NCBI GenBank assembly: GCA_018662825.1 | Contig: JABJFI010000013.1 | Span: 1-44,664, forward strand | Direction of reading: 5' to 3' | DNA from: Methanobacteriota archaeon | Lineage (GTDB): Archaea; Thermoplasmatota; Poseidoniia; Poseidoniales; Poseidoniaceae | DNA length: 44,664 nt | Shown: positions 1-8,503 of the stretch, piece by piece | Numbering within the stretch: the first letter of the stretch is position 1 | Layout: each line of letters begins with the position of its first letter | Program-made: the position numbers and the translations under genes | Notes under the pieces: model-generated | Database searches by the model: none | Told to the model about the DNA's origin: nothing | The model's input: the letters and a program-made list of their open reading frames with translations, nothing else

Positions 1-1296
1 AGTGTTGCACTTCGGGATGCGAAGCTTGAACGAGCAATTCCTGGCCAAGAAGTCGGAGTTACCTTGAGAATTTTAGCAGACGGTGCTTGGGGCGTTCATT
101 CGACCACCGATCTAATCTCTTTACCATCTCAAATTGAATCGACAGTTAGGTTGGCTAAAGCTGTAGCAGCACGCCGTTCTTCCAAAGACAAACCCGTACA
201 GTTAGCAGAAGTACCAATCCTTGAAGACGAAATACATTGGAAACCAAAGAAAGATGTTCGGAACACGGATTTACAAACGAAAATTGACCATTTGAAAACG
301 CTTCATGACAGTGCAGCAGACGATGATAGCATAATCTCAGTTACTTGTGGTTGGAGTGATGAACACCTCCATACTGAACTGATGAGCAGTGAAGGAATGA
401 ATCGAGTTTGGTCTTTTCAACGTTCACTCATCAATGCAAGCGTGACTGGCCGGGATGGCGATGAAGTAGTTTCCTATAGAACGAGGCATGGCGGCGAAGG
501 TGGTCTTGAAGTCATCGAGCAATGCGATCTAGGACAACTTGGCGAATCTGCACGTATAGCAACGCTACGCTTGCTTAAAGCGGAACGAGCACCTTCAGGT
601 AAATTACCACTCATAGCAGACCGTGACCTAACTGGGGTTTACATTCACGAAGCACTAGGTCATCCGTGTGAAGCAGACCTTGTTGCTGCTGGTGATTCAT
701 GTCTTGATGGGAAACTCGGACAGAGTATTGGAAATGATATCGTTACGGTCGTTGATGACCCAACAATACGTGGAGGATATGGCGCTCACCCAATAGATGA
801 TGAAGGACTTGACACCCGTGAAAAGAAACTCATTCAGAATGGTGTGCTCACAGAATACCTCAATCATCGAGAAACAGCACACCACTTTGGTTTGGAACCA
901 AATGCAGGTGCAAGGGCCCAAGATGGCTTGCACCACCCACTTGTTCGCATGTCCAATACACTTATTCAAGGCGGTACTCACAACGATATCGATGAACTGA
1001 TGGAAGATATTCAGTATGGTGTTTATGCTTGTGGCTCTCGAGGCGGTCAAGTCGATACCGGCCGAGGCTCGTTCCAATTTGCCGCCCAAGAAGCATGGTT
1101 AATTGAGAACGGAGAACTCACACGTCCATTGAAAGATGTGAGTGTCAGTGGATTAACGCTTCAAATCCTCAAAGATGTCGATGGCCTAACTAGAGATGCT
1201 CGTCTTGCAGCCCCTGGTTTCTGTGGTAAAGGTCAAACGGTACCTGTTGGCGACGGTGGCCCGACGATGCGAATTTCTCAAGCGCTGGTGGGATGA
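1..1296 (+). CDS. tldD: TldD-family metalloprotease, 5' end outside the window
   Basis: Metallopeptidase subunit of the TldD/TldE pair, which in characterised systems degrades or processes unfolded peptides and modified peptide precursors in the cytoplasm. The zinc-protease motif HEALGH sits in the middle (YIHEALGHPCEAD), and the downstream CGSRGGQVDTGRG block is typical of the family. The ORF track starts at a TTG at 64, but the same frame is open to base 1 and encodes family-like sequence (EVGVTLRILADGAWG), so the gene is truncated by the window edge and 64 is not its start. The stop overlaps the tldE start in an ATGA junction, so the two are co-translated. Identification is firm; the physiological substrate in this organism is unknown. 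Confidence 0.93.
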   Translation, partial: SVALRDAKLERAIPGQEVGVTLRILADGAWGVHSTTDLISLPSQIESTVRLAKAVAARRSSKDKPVQLAEVPILEDEIHWKPKKDVRNTDLQTKIDHLKTLHDSAADDDSIISVTCGWSDEHLHTELMSSEGMNRVWSFQRSLINASVTGRDGDEVVSYRTRHGGEGGLEVIEQCDLGQLGESARIATLRLLKAERAPSGKLPLIADRDLTGVYIHEALGHPCEADLVAAGDSCLDGKLGQSIGNDIVTVVDDPTIRGGYGAHPIDDEGLDTREKKLIQNGVLTEYLNHRETAHHFGLEPNAGARAQDGLHHPLVRMSNTLIQGGTHNDIDELMEDIQYGVYACGSRGGQVDTGRGSFQFAAQEAWLIENGELTRPLKDVSVSGLTLQILKDVDGLTRDARLAAPGFCGKGQTVPVGDGGPTMRISQALVG

Positions 1297-2702
1297 AGAT
1301 GTTACCAGATGATGCAGTAGACCGAATCGCTGAGGGTTGCCGGCAAATCGGTAAACTCTGCCAAAATAACGAGATTCAGCAGTGGGAAATTGTTGCAACT
1401 CAATCTTATGGCCACAGTATCGATATTGAAGCAGGAAAAATTTCTCTTGCTGCTGGTGGCGGCGAAGGTGGTTATGGAATTAGGGTGGTCGAAGATGGAC
1501 GTTTCGGTTATGCATATCTTGTCGATATCGGCTCTGCGGATAATGCCATCCAACAAGCACGCGATATTGCCAAAGTATCTCCGTCAGTGGCCGGTTTCCT
1601 CCTGCCAAGTGAGCAAAAAGCCGACAAAGTTGCAGGATTATTGGATAAGAATATCCTGAGTATTAGTCCCGAAGATCTCTTGGAACAAGCAGATGCGATA
1701 TTGAGTGAAGTTTCTTCTCTCGATGAAAGAGCAGTTGTCACTGGAGGCGGATTGGGCGTTGGAGCGAGCGCTGGTGCGATTTATTCAAGCGAAGGAATCG
1801 AGTCGAGTGGTGTTACAACTTCTCATGGAATTGGGGTTCAAGTTTCTATTGATGCCGATGATGAATTAACCAGTTCATTCGAAGGTGACTCGAGTCGTCA
1901 ACGTCTGACAAATGTCCCTGATTGCGTTGCAGTTGCCGTAGATTGGGCACAGAAGACTCGAGGGCCTATCGAAGTAAATACCGATGCTCACGATACTCCT
2001 GTTTTGATGACCAGTGAAGGATTCTCTCCATTGTTTTCGATGGTTGTTCCTTCCGCAATTCGTGGAGACCGATTGGTTCGCAATGAATCCTTCTGGTCCG
2101 GTAAACAAGGTGAATTGGTACTGGCCAATGACCTTTCACTAATCGATGATGGAAGATTAGAGGGAGGCAAATCAGCCTCTTCTCGCGATGGTGAAGGTGT
2201 TCCAACTCGTTGTCAAACATTGGTCGAAAATGGGCGTCTAATAGGGTCGCTCTGGTCGACAAGAGATGCTGCACAACAAGTAGCTGAAGGCCGTATTGAG
2301 CAGGCTGAATCCAACGGTTGTGCGGTTCGAGGAGGACATCAAAGTCCACCAAGCACCGGATGTGCGGATTTGCAAATGGTATCTTCTCAGAAAAGTTCCT
2401 CCCAAGATGCTCTTCTTGAGCGCATGCAAGACGGTTATATCGTTCACAGCGTCATGGGTGCCCACACAGCGAATCCAACCAGTGGTGATTTTTCGGTTAC
2501 TTCTAGCACATTGCTGCGAGTAGAAGGCGGCGAAATTCTTGGCCCAGTTAAGCAGGCAGGTTTGTCGGGTAATTTGGCAAAAGCACTTTCTCAAGAGGTC
2601 TATCTTGGAAATGATGTTAGAGTACAAGGCTCTTACTCATCCGGCAACATGCATCTCCCGGATGTGTTATTGATGCAAGGGCTCCGAATCAACCCTGTCT
2701 AA
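1293..2702 (+). CDS. tldE: TldE/PmbA-family protein, TldD partner
   Basis: 469-residue PmbA/TldE family protein, the non-metal-binding partner of TldD in a heterodimeric protease. It lacks the HExxxH motif, as TldE proteins do, and keeps the paralogous fold (GGGEGGYGIRVVEDGRFGYAY near residue 55, SGDFSVTSS near the C-terminus). The start is an ATG inside the ATGA overlap with tldD, preceded by a GGTGG ribosome-binding site. The operon order tldD-tldE is common in archaea and bacteria. A 10-bp hairpin follows the stop codon after 13 bases. I see no frameshift or missing block. Confidence 0.92.
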   Translation: MKMLPDDAVDRIAEGCRQIGKLCQNNEIQQWEIVATQSYGHSIDIEAGKISLAAGGGEGGYGIRVVEDGRFGYAYLVDIGSADNAIQQARDIAKVSPSVAGFLLPSEQKADKVAGLLDKNILSISPEDLLEQADAILSEVSSLDERAVVTGGGLGVGASAGAIYSSEGIESSGVTTSHGIGVQVSIDADDELTSSFEGDSSRQRLTNVPDCVAVAVDWAQKTRGPIEVNTDAHDTPVLMTSEGFSPLFSMVVPSAIRGDRLVRNESFWSGKQGELVLANDLSLIDDGRLEGGKSASSRDGEGVPTRCQTLVENGRLIGSLWSTRDAAQQVAEGRIEQAESNGCAVRGGHQSPPSTGCADLQMVSSQKSSSQDALLERMQDGYIVHSVMGAHTANPTSGDFSVTSSTLLRVEGGEILGPVKQAGLSGNLAKALSQEVYLGNDVRVQGSYSSGNMHLPDVLLMQGLRINPV

Positions 2703-2715
2703 GTCTCTCAGTCAC

Positions 2716-2741
2716 TTGTTTTGACAATCCAGTCAAAGCAA
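2716..2741 (+). terminator. 10-bp hairpin after tldE
   Basis: TTGTTTTGAC and GTCAAAGCAA form a 10-bp stem (one G-T pair) around the 6-base loop AATCCA, 13 bases after the tldE stop. It could protect or end the tldDE transcript. The run that follows on the + strand is A-rich, not T-rich, so a classical intrinsic terminator is not shown. The remaining 190-base gap to rpa also holds a smaller hairpin (GCCTGT / ACAGGC, 2842-2860); I see no gene there. Confidence 0.4.
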
Positions 2742-2880
2742 AAAACATCACGGCATTCTTTATGGCCTGTCGTCTCTCCTATACTCATCCATGGAGGTCA
2801 AGGGAGTGTACAGTCTCAACCAAAACGCACGAAAGCCCGCAGCCTGTTCTCCGTACAGGCCCCGAACGAATACGCCTGGC

Positions 2881-2886
2881 GGAGGT
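2881..2886 (+). promoter_or_regulatory. Ribosome-binding site that fixes the rpa start
   Basis: GGAGGT lies 7 bases before the ATG at 2894. It makes that ATG the likely start of the RPA gene, rather than the ORF-track start at 2762. The intervening 44 residues (rich in R, T and P) do not look like RPA sequence. Confidence 0.7.
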
Positions 2887-2893
2887 CTTTGCG

Positions 2894-4585
2894 ATGTCTG
2901 AAAAATACGAAACGCATGTAAAATCAATACTTGCAGAATGCCCGGATGCAGATTCTGAAGAAATATCCGCAGCCTTTGCAAAATACGAGAAAGAATTCTT
3001 TATTCCTCCTCAAGACGCTATGCGCTCAATACTTCGTCGTTTCAAGGGTGATATAGCACCGACTCCATCTTCCGGTTCCTCGTCGTCTTCCTCCACCACC
3101 AAACCGACACGCAAGGTAAGTCGCCTCAGTGAACTGAAAGGTGATGATCGTGACATCGAAATAGAAGTTGAAATCATTTCGCACAATATACGTGACCAAA
3201 TGATTCGTGGTGAACAAAAGCAAATCGCCTTTGGCCTTCTTGAAGATAATCCTTGGGAAGAAAATGGTGAAAAGAACCGTTGGGAATACAAGGACTGGGG
3301 CCCAAATACAAACATCACCCCAGGTTCGGTCGTTCGAATCGAAGGTGCTTCAGTTAACGAATACCAAGGAAAGATGTCCTTAAACATCAACCAATCAACC
3401 CGTATTGCTGTGGTCCGAGAAGGAACTCGACCAGTGGTTGCACCAGGAGAGCCACAGGACATCTCAACTTTACCTGCAGAGGGGTATGTTTGCATTGTTG
3501 GAAGAATTCTTGCTGCACGTCCAGACCAGATTCACCGTAAAGACGGTTCAGGCTCCATAGACATCGTTCGAGGTCGGTTGGCAGATGAATCTGGAACCAT
3601 TGGTTTCCTCTCTTGGGAGCCATTTGACCATGAAGTTGGAACGCTTCTCAAGATTGAAGGCGCACAAGTGAGAACATTCCGTGATACACCCGAACTCAAT
3701 TTCGGTCGAACTTCGAAAATCGAAATTTACCATGACAAGAACTTCGCAGATACTGAAGAACTTTCCGAAAAGACAGTCCTTACGGTCTCCGAATTACGAG
3801 ACGGTGCACGAGATGTTGATGCTGTCGTTCAAATCACCGAGTGGGCAAAACGTTCGTTTACTCGAGATGGGGAAGAACGCTTCCTATGGTCGGGTCAAAT
3901 CGCAGACCCAACTGGTCGTTGTCGTATGAGTGCATGGAATGAATTACCTATCTCTGAAGATAAATTGCCAATCACCGTTCGCCTCAAAGGAGTACGTGTA
4001 AGGGCTTGGCAAGGGGTCCCAGATATCACTGTTGATACGACAGACCAAGTTGAGATTCTCGATGCTCCACCCTGGGATAATGACCTGGATTTGAAAAATC
4101 ATACCGTTGAGGTTGCTTTACATGACCTTTCAGCCGGCCCAAGTCGTGTTGGAATTTCTACCAGTGCAATTGTGGTCAGTGTCCGTGAAGATTCTGGCTT
4201 TATACAAAGGTGCACAGAATGCCGGCGCGTTCTCCGTGAAGGGGCTTGTGCCGAGCATGGTTCAAATGACGGCAACACCGATGTTCGTCTCCGTTTGGCC
4301 ATTGACGATGGCCGCTCTAGTGTCTCACTTTTGACTAATAAAGAAGCTACACTGGGCCTTCTTGGGATGGATGAATCACAACTTCAAGATGCGGTTAATG
4401 ATGCAGGACAAGTTGCTTTTGTCCAATCTTTGCGTGGAAAAATGCTTGGACGCAAGATATCAGCATCAGGGCGAACCATAGTTGATGAGCAAGGTGCTAT
4501 GCTGCTTGCAGATGGTGCATCTCTCGTTGAAGAAGACGCAGGACTACGGGCGACTGAAATTCGTGCTCAATGGAGGGTTGCTTGA
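2894..4585 (+). CDS. rpa: Replication protein A (ssDNA-binding protein), multi-OB with zinc finger
   Basis: 563-residue archaeal RPA that binds single-stranded DNA in replication, repair and recombination. After a short N-terminal helical segment and a Ser/Thr linker (SSGSSSSSSTTK) there are about four OB-like units: roughly residues 75-175, 185-290, 300-395 and 410-540. The last carries a zinc-finger insertion, CTECRRVLREGACAEHG (C-x2-C-x8-C-x2-H). The start at 2894 is chosen because it has a GGAGGT site at the right distance and the sequence becomes family-like there; the track start at 2762 adds 44 unlikely residues. The stop overlaps the ATG of the next gene (TGATG), which indicates translational coupling. 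The pairing with an RPA-associated protein gene is typical of euryarchaea. Confidence 0.88.
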   Translation: MSEKYETHVKSILAECPDADSEEISAAFAKYEKEFFIPPQDAMRSILRRFKGDIAPTPSSGSSSSSSTTKPTRKVSRLSELKGDDRDIEIEVEIISHNIRDQMIRGEQKQIAFGLLEDNPWEENGEKNRWEYKDWGPNTNITPGSVVRIEGASVNEYQGKMSLNINQSTRIAVVREGTRPVVAPGEPQDISTLPAEGYVCIVGRILAARPDQIHRKDGSGSIDIVRGRLADESGTIGFLSWEPFDHEVGTLLKIEGAQVRTFRDTPELNFGRTSKIEIYHDKNFADTEELSEKTVLTVSELRDGARDVDAVVQITEWAKRSFTRDGEERFLWSGQIADPTGRCRMSAWNELPISEDKLPITVRLKGVRVRAWQGVPDITVDTTDQVEILDAPPWDNDLDLKNHTVEVALHDLSAGPSRVGISTSAIVVSVREDSGFIQRCTECRRVLREGACAEHGSNDGNTDVRLRLAIDDGRSSVSLLTNKEATLGLLGMDESQLQDAVNDAGQVAFVQSLRGKMLGRKISASGRTIVDEQGAMLLADGASLVEEDAGLRATEIRAQWRVA

Positions 4586-5514
4586 TGCAATCTAGCGGTC
4601 GTGCAAAACGACAACCTGCGTGGCATATGCTTGCCTCGGAATTCAGTGAAGCATCTCTCAACGAGAAAGGCTCAGGTGAATACGACCCCTCGTTCGTTAT
4701 TACCAAACTCGGTGCAAAAGTCAACAGAGTGGTTGTAGCAGGGCTCTTAGAACGCCTTGAAGTTCGAGAAACATCCAATGGTTCAACACTCTACCAAGGT
4801 CAAATGCGTGACCCTTCTGGTCTGCATTACTTTTCAGTCGGAGATTATGCAAGTGAATCTATGCGCGAACTAACCCTTAGTTTAGTAGAGAAAACGGAAG
4901 TTGGTGAACCAGTACTTCTTCTTATGGTTGCCAAATCTCGATGGTACCAAACCGATGAGGGTGCAATATACACATCACTTCGCCCAGAAGAGGCTTGTGA
5001 GATTGATGCTCAGCAATACGCCCTTTGGCTGACTAGAACATGCGAAGACACACTCCAAAGAATGAAGCACTTTACCGATTCCTTGGCTGCTGAACCAACA
5101 CGAGAAGGTTTGGTAAATGCTGGAGTCCCTGAACACATGATAGATGGACTACTCGTCTCTCGTAATCATTACGGTGAAATTGATATTGAAAATTATACCC
5201 TCAATATCATGCAGGCATTGGACATCGCGGAAGGACGTATGGAGGCAGCTAGCCAACCGGTTGCTGCACCAACCCCTCGAACCGATGACGATACAGATGA
5301 ATCGTCTCCAAGCGGAGAATCAGAAGTTAAGGATTCAATCATTTCAATAATCGAGCAACTCGACCAAGGTGACGGTGTTGATTTTGAAACTGTATTGACC
5401 AATGCAGTTGCACGAGGATTCGACCGCAGTCTAGCGGAAGAAAAGCTCGATGAACTTTCAAACGAAGGAACACTTCATGAACCAAGATTTGGTTGGTTTA
5501 GAATAGTGGCTTGA
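4585..5514 (+). CDS. RPA-associated protein (COG3390-like) with a C-terminal MCM-like winged helix
   Basis: 309-residue partner of RPA. Euryarchaeal rpa genes are commonly followed by such an RPA-associated protein, which co-purifies with RPA in haloarchaea. The N-terminal half is OB-like (LGAKVNRVVVAGLLERLEV, then a beta-rich stretch). A Ser/Asp/Glu-rich linker (residues about 225-245) leads to a C-terminal segment ending EGTLHEPRFGWFRIVA, which closely resembles the winged helix at the end of archaeal MCM helicases (consensus E-G-x-I-Y-E-P-x-P-G-Y-x-R). I use the ATG at 4585, in the TGATG overlap and 8 bases after GGAGGG, rather than the upstream 4570 codon. The family call is fairly sure; the wing comparison is by eye. 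Confidence 0.75.
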   Translation: MQSSGRAKRQPAWHMLASEFSEASLNEKGSGEYDPSFVITKLGAKVNRVVVAGLLERLEVRETSNGSTLYQGQMRDPSGLHYFSVGDYASESMRELTLSLVEKTEVGEPVLLLMVAKSRWYQTDEGAIYTSLRPEEACEIDAQQYALWLTRTCEDTLQRMKHFTDSLAAEPTREGLVNAGVPEHMIDGLLVSRNHYGEIDIENYTLNIMQALDIAEGRMEAASQPVAAPTPRTDDDTDESSPSGESEVKDSIISIIEQLDQGDGVDFETVLTNAVARGFDRSLAEEKLDELSNEGTLHEPRFGWFRIVA

Positions 5515-5574
5515 TGATTTCCGCCCCCAACATTGAAGTCCTTGCCACTGCGTGGCTAAATTAGAGGTAAAGAA

Positions 5575-5928
5575 ATGGCTGGCATGGATTTTTTTATTCG
5601 CCCCGCATCTGGAACGACAAGTGCAGATTGGGTTCGTATTCCCAATTGTGACATGAAAGTGCGTTTGACACGCCGTCTAACCCGCACTATTATTCGTGGT
5701 GAAGAGGGTGATGATTTGCACGACGAAGGTTCAGAATCGGCAGCATACAGCGTTACAGGCGAAATCACGCTCGATGATTACAAGCGTGTTTTGTCTATGT
5801 TCCGTTCCGGCCAACCATACATCCATGACCCATTCGAAGAACGTGATGTGAAAGTGATTTTCGCCTCAATGGAATACGATGGTTCAAATGAAATGTTTAC
5901 ATTCGAATTACTCGAAGATATTGTGTGA
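5575..5928 (+). CDS. Small beta-rich protein resembling phage tail/baseplate proteins
   Basis: 117 residues, no signal peptide or membrane segment. The pattern 'W-x-x-IPN ... TRTIIRGEEGDDLHDEGSES ... Y-x-V-x-G ... FRSGQPYIHDPF ... ME' recalls the N-terminal domain of phage tail/baseplate and contractile-injection proteins, in which a basic R-T stretch precedes a G-x-x-x-x-D-x-G turn and an 'x-x-I-S-G' strand. This is pattern similarity only. It is the first gene of a set with two TadC-like membrane proteins and a secretion ATPase; the next gene starts 9 bases after its stop, so co-expression is likely. A GAGGTAA site precedes the ATG. It may be a cargo, scaffold or adaptor of that machine; the function is not known. 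Confidence 0.6.
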   Translation: MAGMDFFIRPASGTTSADWVRIPNCDMKVRLTRRLTRTIIRGEEGDDLHDEGSESAAYSVTGEITLDDYKRVLSMFRSGQPYIHDPFEERDVKVIFASMEYDGSNEMFTFELLEDIV

Positions 5929-5937
5929 GGTGATTCT

Positions 5938-6519
5938 ATGCGGAAATTGGATGAACAGAGAGAAATTCTCTATGTCATCCGAACAATGGATGTCTTGATG
6001 TCTTCCGGCGTCGGTCTAGAAGCAGCGATTCACACAATCGGCAGTGGTGGATATGGAATTATTTCTGAAGACTTCTCTGACATGATGGGGCGTTTGCGTA
6101 AAGGAAGCAGTCGCGGACTAGGGCCTGAATTGAAATCGCTCATGAATAAAGCAGATTCTGAGGGATATCGCCGCCTTATCAACACAATGTACACGAATGT
6201 CACACAGAATACTGACATTATTGAAACAATAAGAAAACAAGGTTCACGTATGGAAAATGAGCGAACTGAGTCGGTGAAGAAGTACATCGAAGAACTCGGT
6301 GCAGTCCCGGAAACGCTTCTTTCTATCGGCATGATAGGACCTATTATTCTCGCTATTGCTGGACTTGTTCCACAGATTATGGGTGGCGATTTAGGAACAT
6401 TCATGCAATTACCTCCAACCTCAACCATTAATTCCGTCGTGAATGGTGGGCTGATTGTGACCTTGTTTGGAATGTTCATGATTGGTTTGAAAGCACACAC
6501 AAAGGACCCGGGGTTGTGA
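5938..6519 (+). CDS. TadB/TadC-like (type II secretion F domain) membrane protein
   Basis: 193 residues of the T2SSF/GspF-FlaJ superfamily, inner-membrane platform proteins for type IV pili, archaella and Tad pili. The cytoplasmic helical part (residues 1-125: MDVLMSSGVGLEAAIHTI, ENERTESVKKYIEELGAV) is followed by two hydrophobic helices near residues 126-148 and 165-185. It is shorter than FlaJ (about 550), as expected for a split TadB/TadC arrangement. A GAGGTGAT ribosome-binding site lies just before the ATG. It is followed by a second F-domain protein and by the ATPase. Which of the pair is TadB and which TadC cannot be decided by eye. Confidence 0.8.
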   Translation: MRKLDEQREILYVIRTMDVLMSSGVGLEAAIHTIGSGGYGIISEDFSDMMGRLRKGSSRGLGPELKSLMNKADSEGYRRLINTMYTNVTQNTDIIETIRKQGSRMENERTESVKKYIEELGAVPETLLSIGMIGPIILAIAGLVPQIMGGDLGTFMQLPPTSTINSVVNGGLIVTLFGMFMIGLKAHTKDPGL

Positions 6520-6523
6520 TTTG

Positions 6524-7255
6524 ATGTTGTTCGGACTCATTGAAACATTCAACGAAAATCTCTTGTTATTGGTACTTGTTGTCTTTGGAGTTGCAAGCGC
6601 TGCAGGAGGAATCCCTCCTATGCTTGAGCGTACAAGGCGCCGTACTATAGAGAACGCACTTCCATCCTTGCTCGAATCACTTTCCGATTCTGTGGGGGCT
6701 GGAAGAGGCATTCAAGAATCAATGATGGAGCAATCAAGAACTCTCCCCGGAGTTCTTGGAAAATTACTCAAAGAAACACTAGAAGAAAGCCATTCTTCAT
6801 CTTTTGATGCTGCTCTTGCTGCTTTTTCTGCAAAAACACGTTCTTCACAAGTTCAACGTGTGATGGTTCTGATTCAGACTGCCATCGATCAAGATGCACC
6901 ACTTCAGGGCATTCTTTCTGATTTAGCAATGGATTACGAGCGTCTTAATGACCTCATGAACAAGCGCGAAGAGGAATTATTGGGCAGAGGGATATTGATT
7001 GTTCTTTTCATCTGCATCGGCTTACCAGTTCTCATCGCCTTTATCGTTGGCTTATTTGCTCCTGCTAGCAGAGGCTTTCAAATCGATTCTTTCAATGTCA
7101 CATTTTCATTATTCTTTGGAGCAGCATCTGCAATTGCAATTGGTGTTTCAGGACGAATGCTCGGTCGATTCAAAGATGCACTTTGGTGGATGCCAGGTTG
7201 GATTGCTTTTTCTATGAGTCTCTATCTAGGGGCAGTCATAATGATTGGAGGATGA
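6524..7255 (+). CDS. TadC/TadB-like (type II secretion F domain) membrane protein
   Basis: 243 residues, second T2SSF-type platform protein of the operon. It has an N-terminal membrane helix (LLLVLVVFGVASAAGG), a cytoplasmic F-domain with the characteristic LPSLLESLSDSVGAGRGIQE and DLAMDYERLNDLMNKREEE segments, and about three C-terminal membrane helices. The track begins at a TTG (6521); the adjacent ATG at 6524 is the more natural start. It begins four bases after the preceding stop. With its neighbour it probably forms a heteromeric membrane platform driven by the ATPase encoded next. No peptidase, secretin or pilin lies directly beside it; a pilin gene occurs 7 kb downstream. Confidence 0.82.
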   Translation: MLFGLIETFNENLLLLVLVVFGVASAAGGIPPMLERTRRRTIENALPSLLESLSDSVGAGRGIQESMMEQSRTLPGVLGKLLKETLEESHSSSFDAALAAFSAKTRSSQVQRVMVLIQTAIDQDAPLQGILSDLAMDYERLNDLMNKREEELLGRGILIVLFICIGLPVLIAFIVGLFAPASRGFQIDSFNVTFSLFFGAASAIAIGVSGRMLGRFKDALWWMPGWIAFSMSLYLGAVIMIGG

Positions 7256-7259
7256 AAAA

Positions 7260-8498
7260 ATGAGCGAACAAGTCTTAGCACAATACGGCCGAGTGACAAT
7301 TTATACTGAAGAAAACCACCCTTCACCGATTTACCATGTAGATGGTGCAGTTGAGCCGAACCCATATGGCGATATTGCCGTTCTTTTGGAAGATGATGCA
7401 CTTGAAGAAGTGATGTACAATGGTGGGACTCAGTGTGTGAAAATCGCTCACCGAGACCACGGTATGTGCCGTACAAACATTTGGATTGATGATGATTCTG
7501 GAATTCAAATTGCCAAAAACATCGCTGCTTTTACCAATGTTCCGCTTGGAGATGGCCCAGGACTTGTGCCAATTTTTGATGGAAGACTCCCAGATGGTTC
7601 ACGTGTAAACGGAACTATCCCGCCCGTCACTCCAGATGGCCCTACTCTCACCATTCGTAAATTCCGTGAAGACCCCTTGACAATGATTGACCTAGTCAAA
7701 TTCGGTACTGTTAATGCCCGCCTTGCGGCAATGATGTGGGTTTGGATCGAAGGACTTGATAGTCGTCCTGCTAACTTTGTTATTGCAGGAGGAACCGGTT
7801 CTGGTAAAACAACCACCCTAAATTGCCTCGGGATGTTTATTCCTTGGCATCGTCGTTTGCTCACTGTAGAAGATACCGCTGAATTGCAAGTCTACCACGA
7901 CCACTGGCTTCGTATGGAAACTCGACGAGAACGCCCAGATGGGACAGCTGAAATCGACATGAATGATTGCTTGAAGTCAAGTCTCCGTATGCGACCTGAC
8001 CGAATCATTGTTGGAGAAGTTCGTGGGCCTGAGGCAGCAACTTTGCTTACCGCCATGAACACAGGCCACGATGGCTCATTCGGTTCACTGCACGCAAACA
8101 CAGCTCAAGAAACAGTAACTAGAATGATCAACCCACCGATGAATGTTCCACCGATTATGCTCAGCGGTCTTGATCTAATAATCATCCAAGCACGACTTCA
8201 CGTTAATGGGAAAACCGCTCGTAAGATTACTGAAGTTGCGGAGATTGCTGGAATGGAAGGTGACAAACCTCGATTAAACATTATCTGGAAATATAATGCT
8301 GCTACCGACCAAATTGAAGAAACCGGAATCCCTTCGAAACTCCGTGAAATTATTTGTAAAGCAGCTGGTGTTTCACCGGATATCTTCGAAAAACACGTTT
8401 CACAACGACAAGCAATTCTCAAAGATTTGGTACAACGTGACATCCACGACATTCAAACAGTAACACAAGTTATCCAAAACTTCTACGCATCTCGTTGA
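7260..8498 (+). CDS. TadA/CpaF-like secretion and pilus-assembly ATPase
   Basis: 412-residue hexameric ATPase of the VirB11/GspE/FlaI superfamily that powers pilus or archaellum assembly. An N-terminal domain (1-165) is followed by Walker A GGTGSGKTTT near residue 175, the Asp box VEDTAEL, Walker B RIIVGEVRGPEA and the His box FGSLHANT. The ATG at 7260 is preferred over the track's TTG at 7245 because GGAGG stands 8 bases upstream of it. The region before Walker A (GDGPGLVPIFDGRLPDGSRV) is typical of the CpaF/TadA branch. It starts 4 bases after the upstream stop. The gene set is the motor and platform of a Tad-like pilus or secretion machine; whether it secretes pilins or something else is open. 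Confidence 0.9.
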   Translation: MSEQVLAQYGRVTIYTEENHPSPIYHVDGAVEPNPYGDIAVLLEDDALEEVMYNGGTQCVKIAHRDHGMCRTNIWIDDDSGIQIAKNIAAFTNVPLGDGPGLVPIFDGRLPDGSRVNGTIPPVTPDGPTLTIRKFREDPLTMIDLVKFGTVNARLAAMMWVWIEGLDSRPANFVIAGGTGSGKTTTLNCLGMFIPWHRRLLTVEDTAELQVYHDHWLRMETRRERPDGTAEIDMNDCLKSSLRMRPDRIIVGEVRGPEAATLLTAMNTGHDGSFGSLHANTAQETVTRMINPPMNVPPIMLSGLDLIIIQARLHVNGKTARKITEVAEIAGMEGDKPRLNIIWKYNAATDQIEETGIPSKLREIICKAAGVSPDIFEKHVSQRQAILKDLVQRDIHDIQTVTQVIQNFYASR

Positions 8499-8503
8499 AG
8501 AGT

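Noticed and set aside
697-1089. Antisense ORFs inside tldD and most other 60-130 aa lines of the track
   Set aside because: They lie fully inside strongly recognised genes in another frame, with no ribosome-binding site or recognisable sequence.
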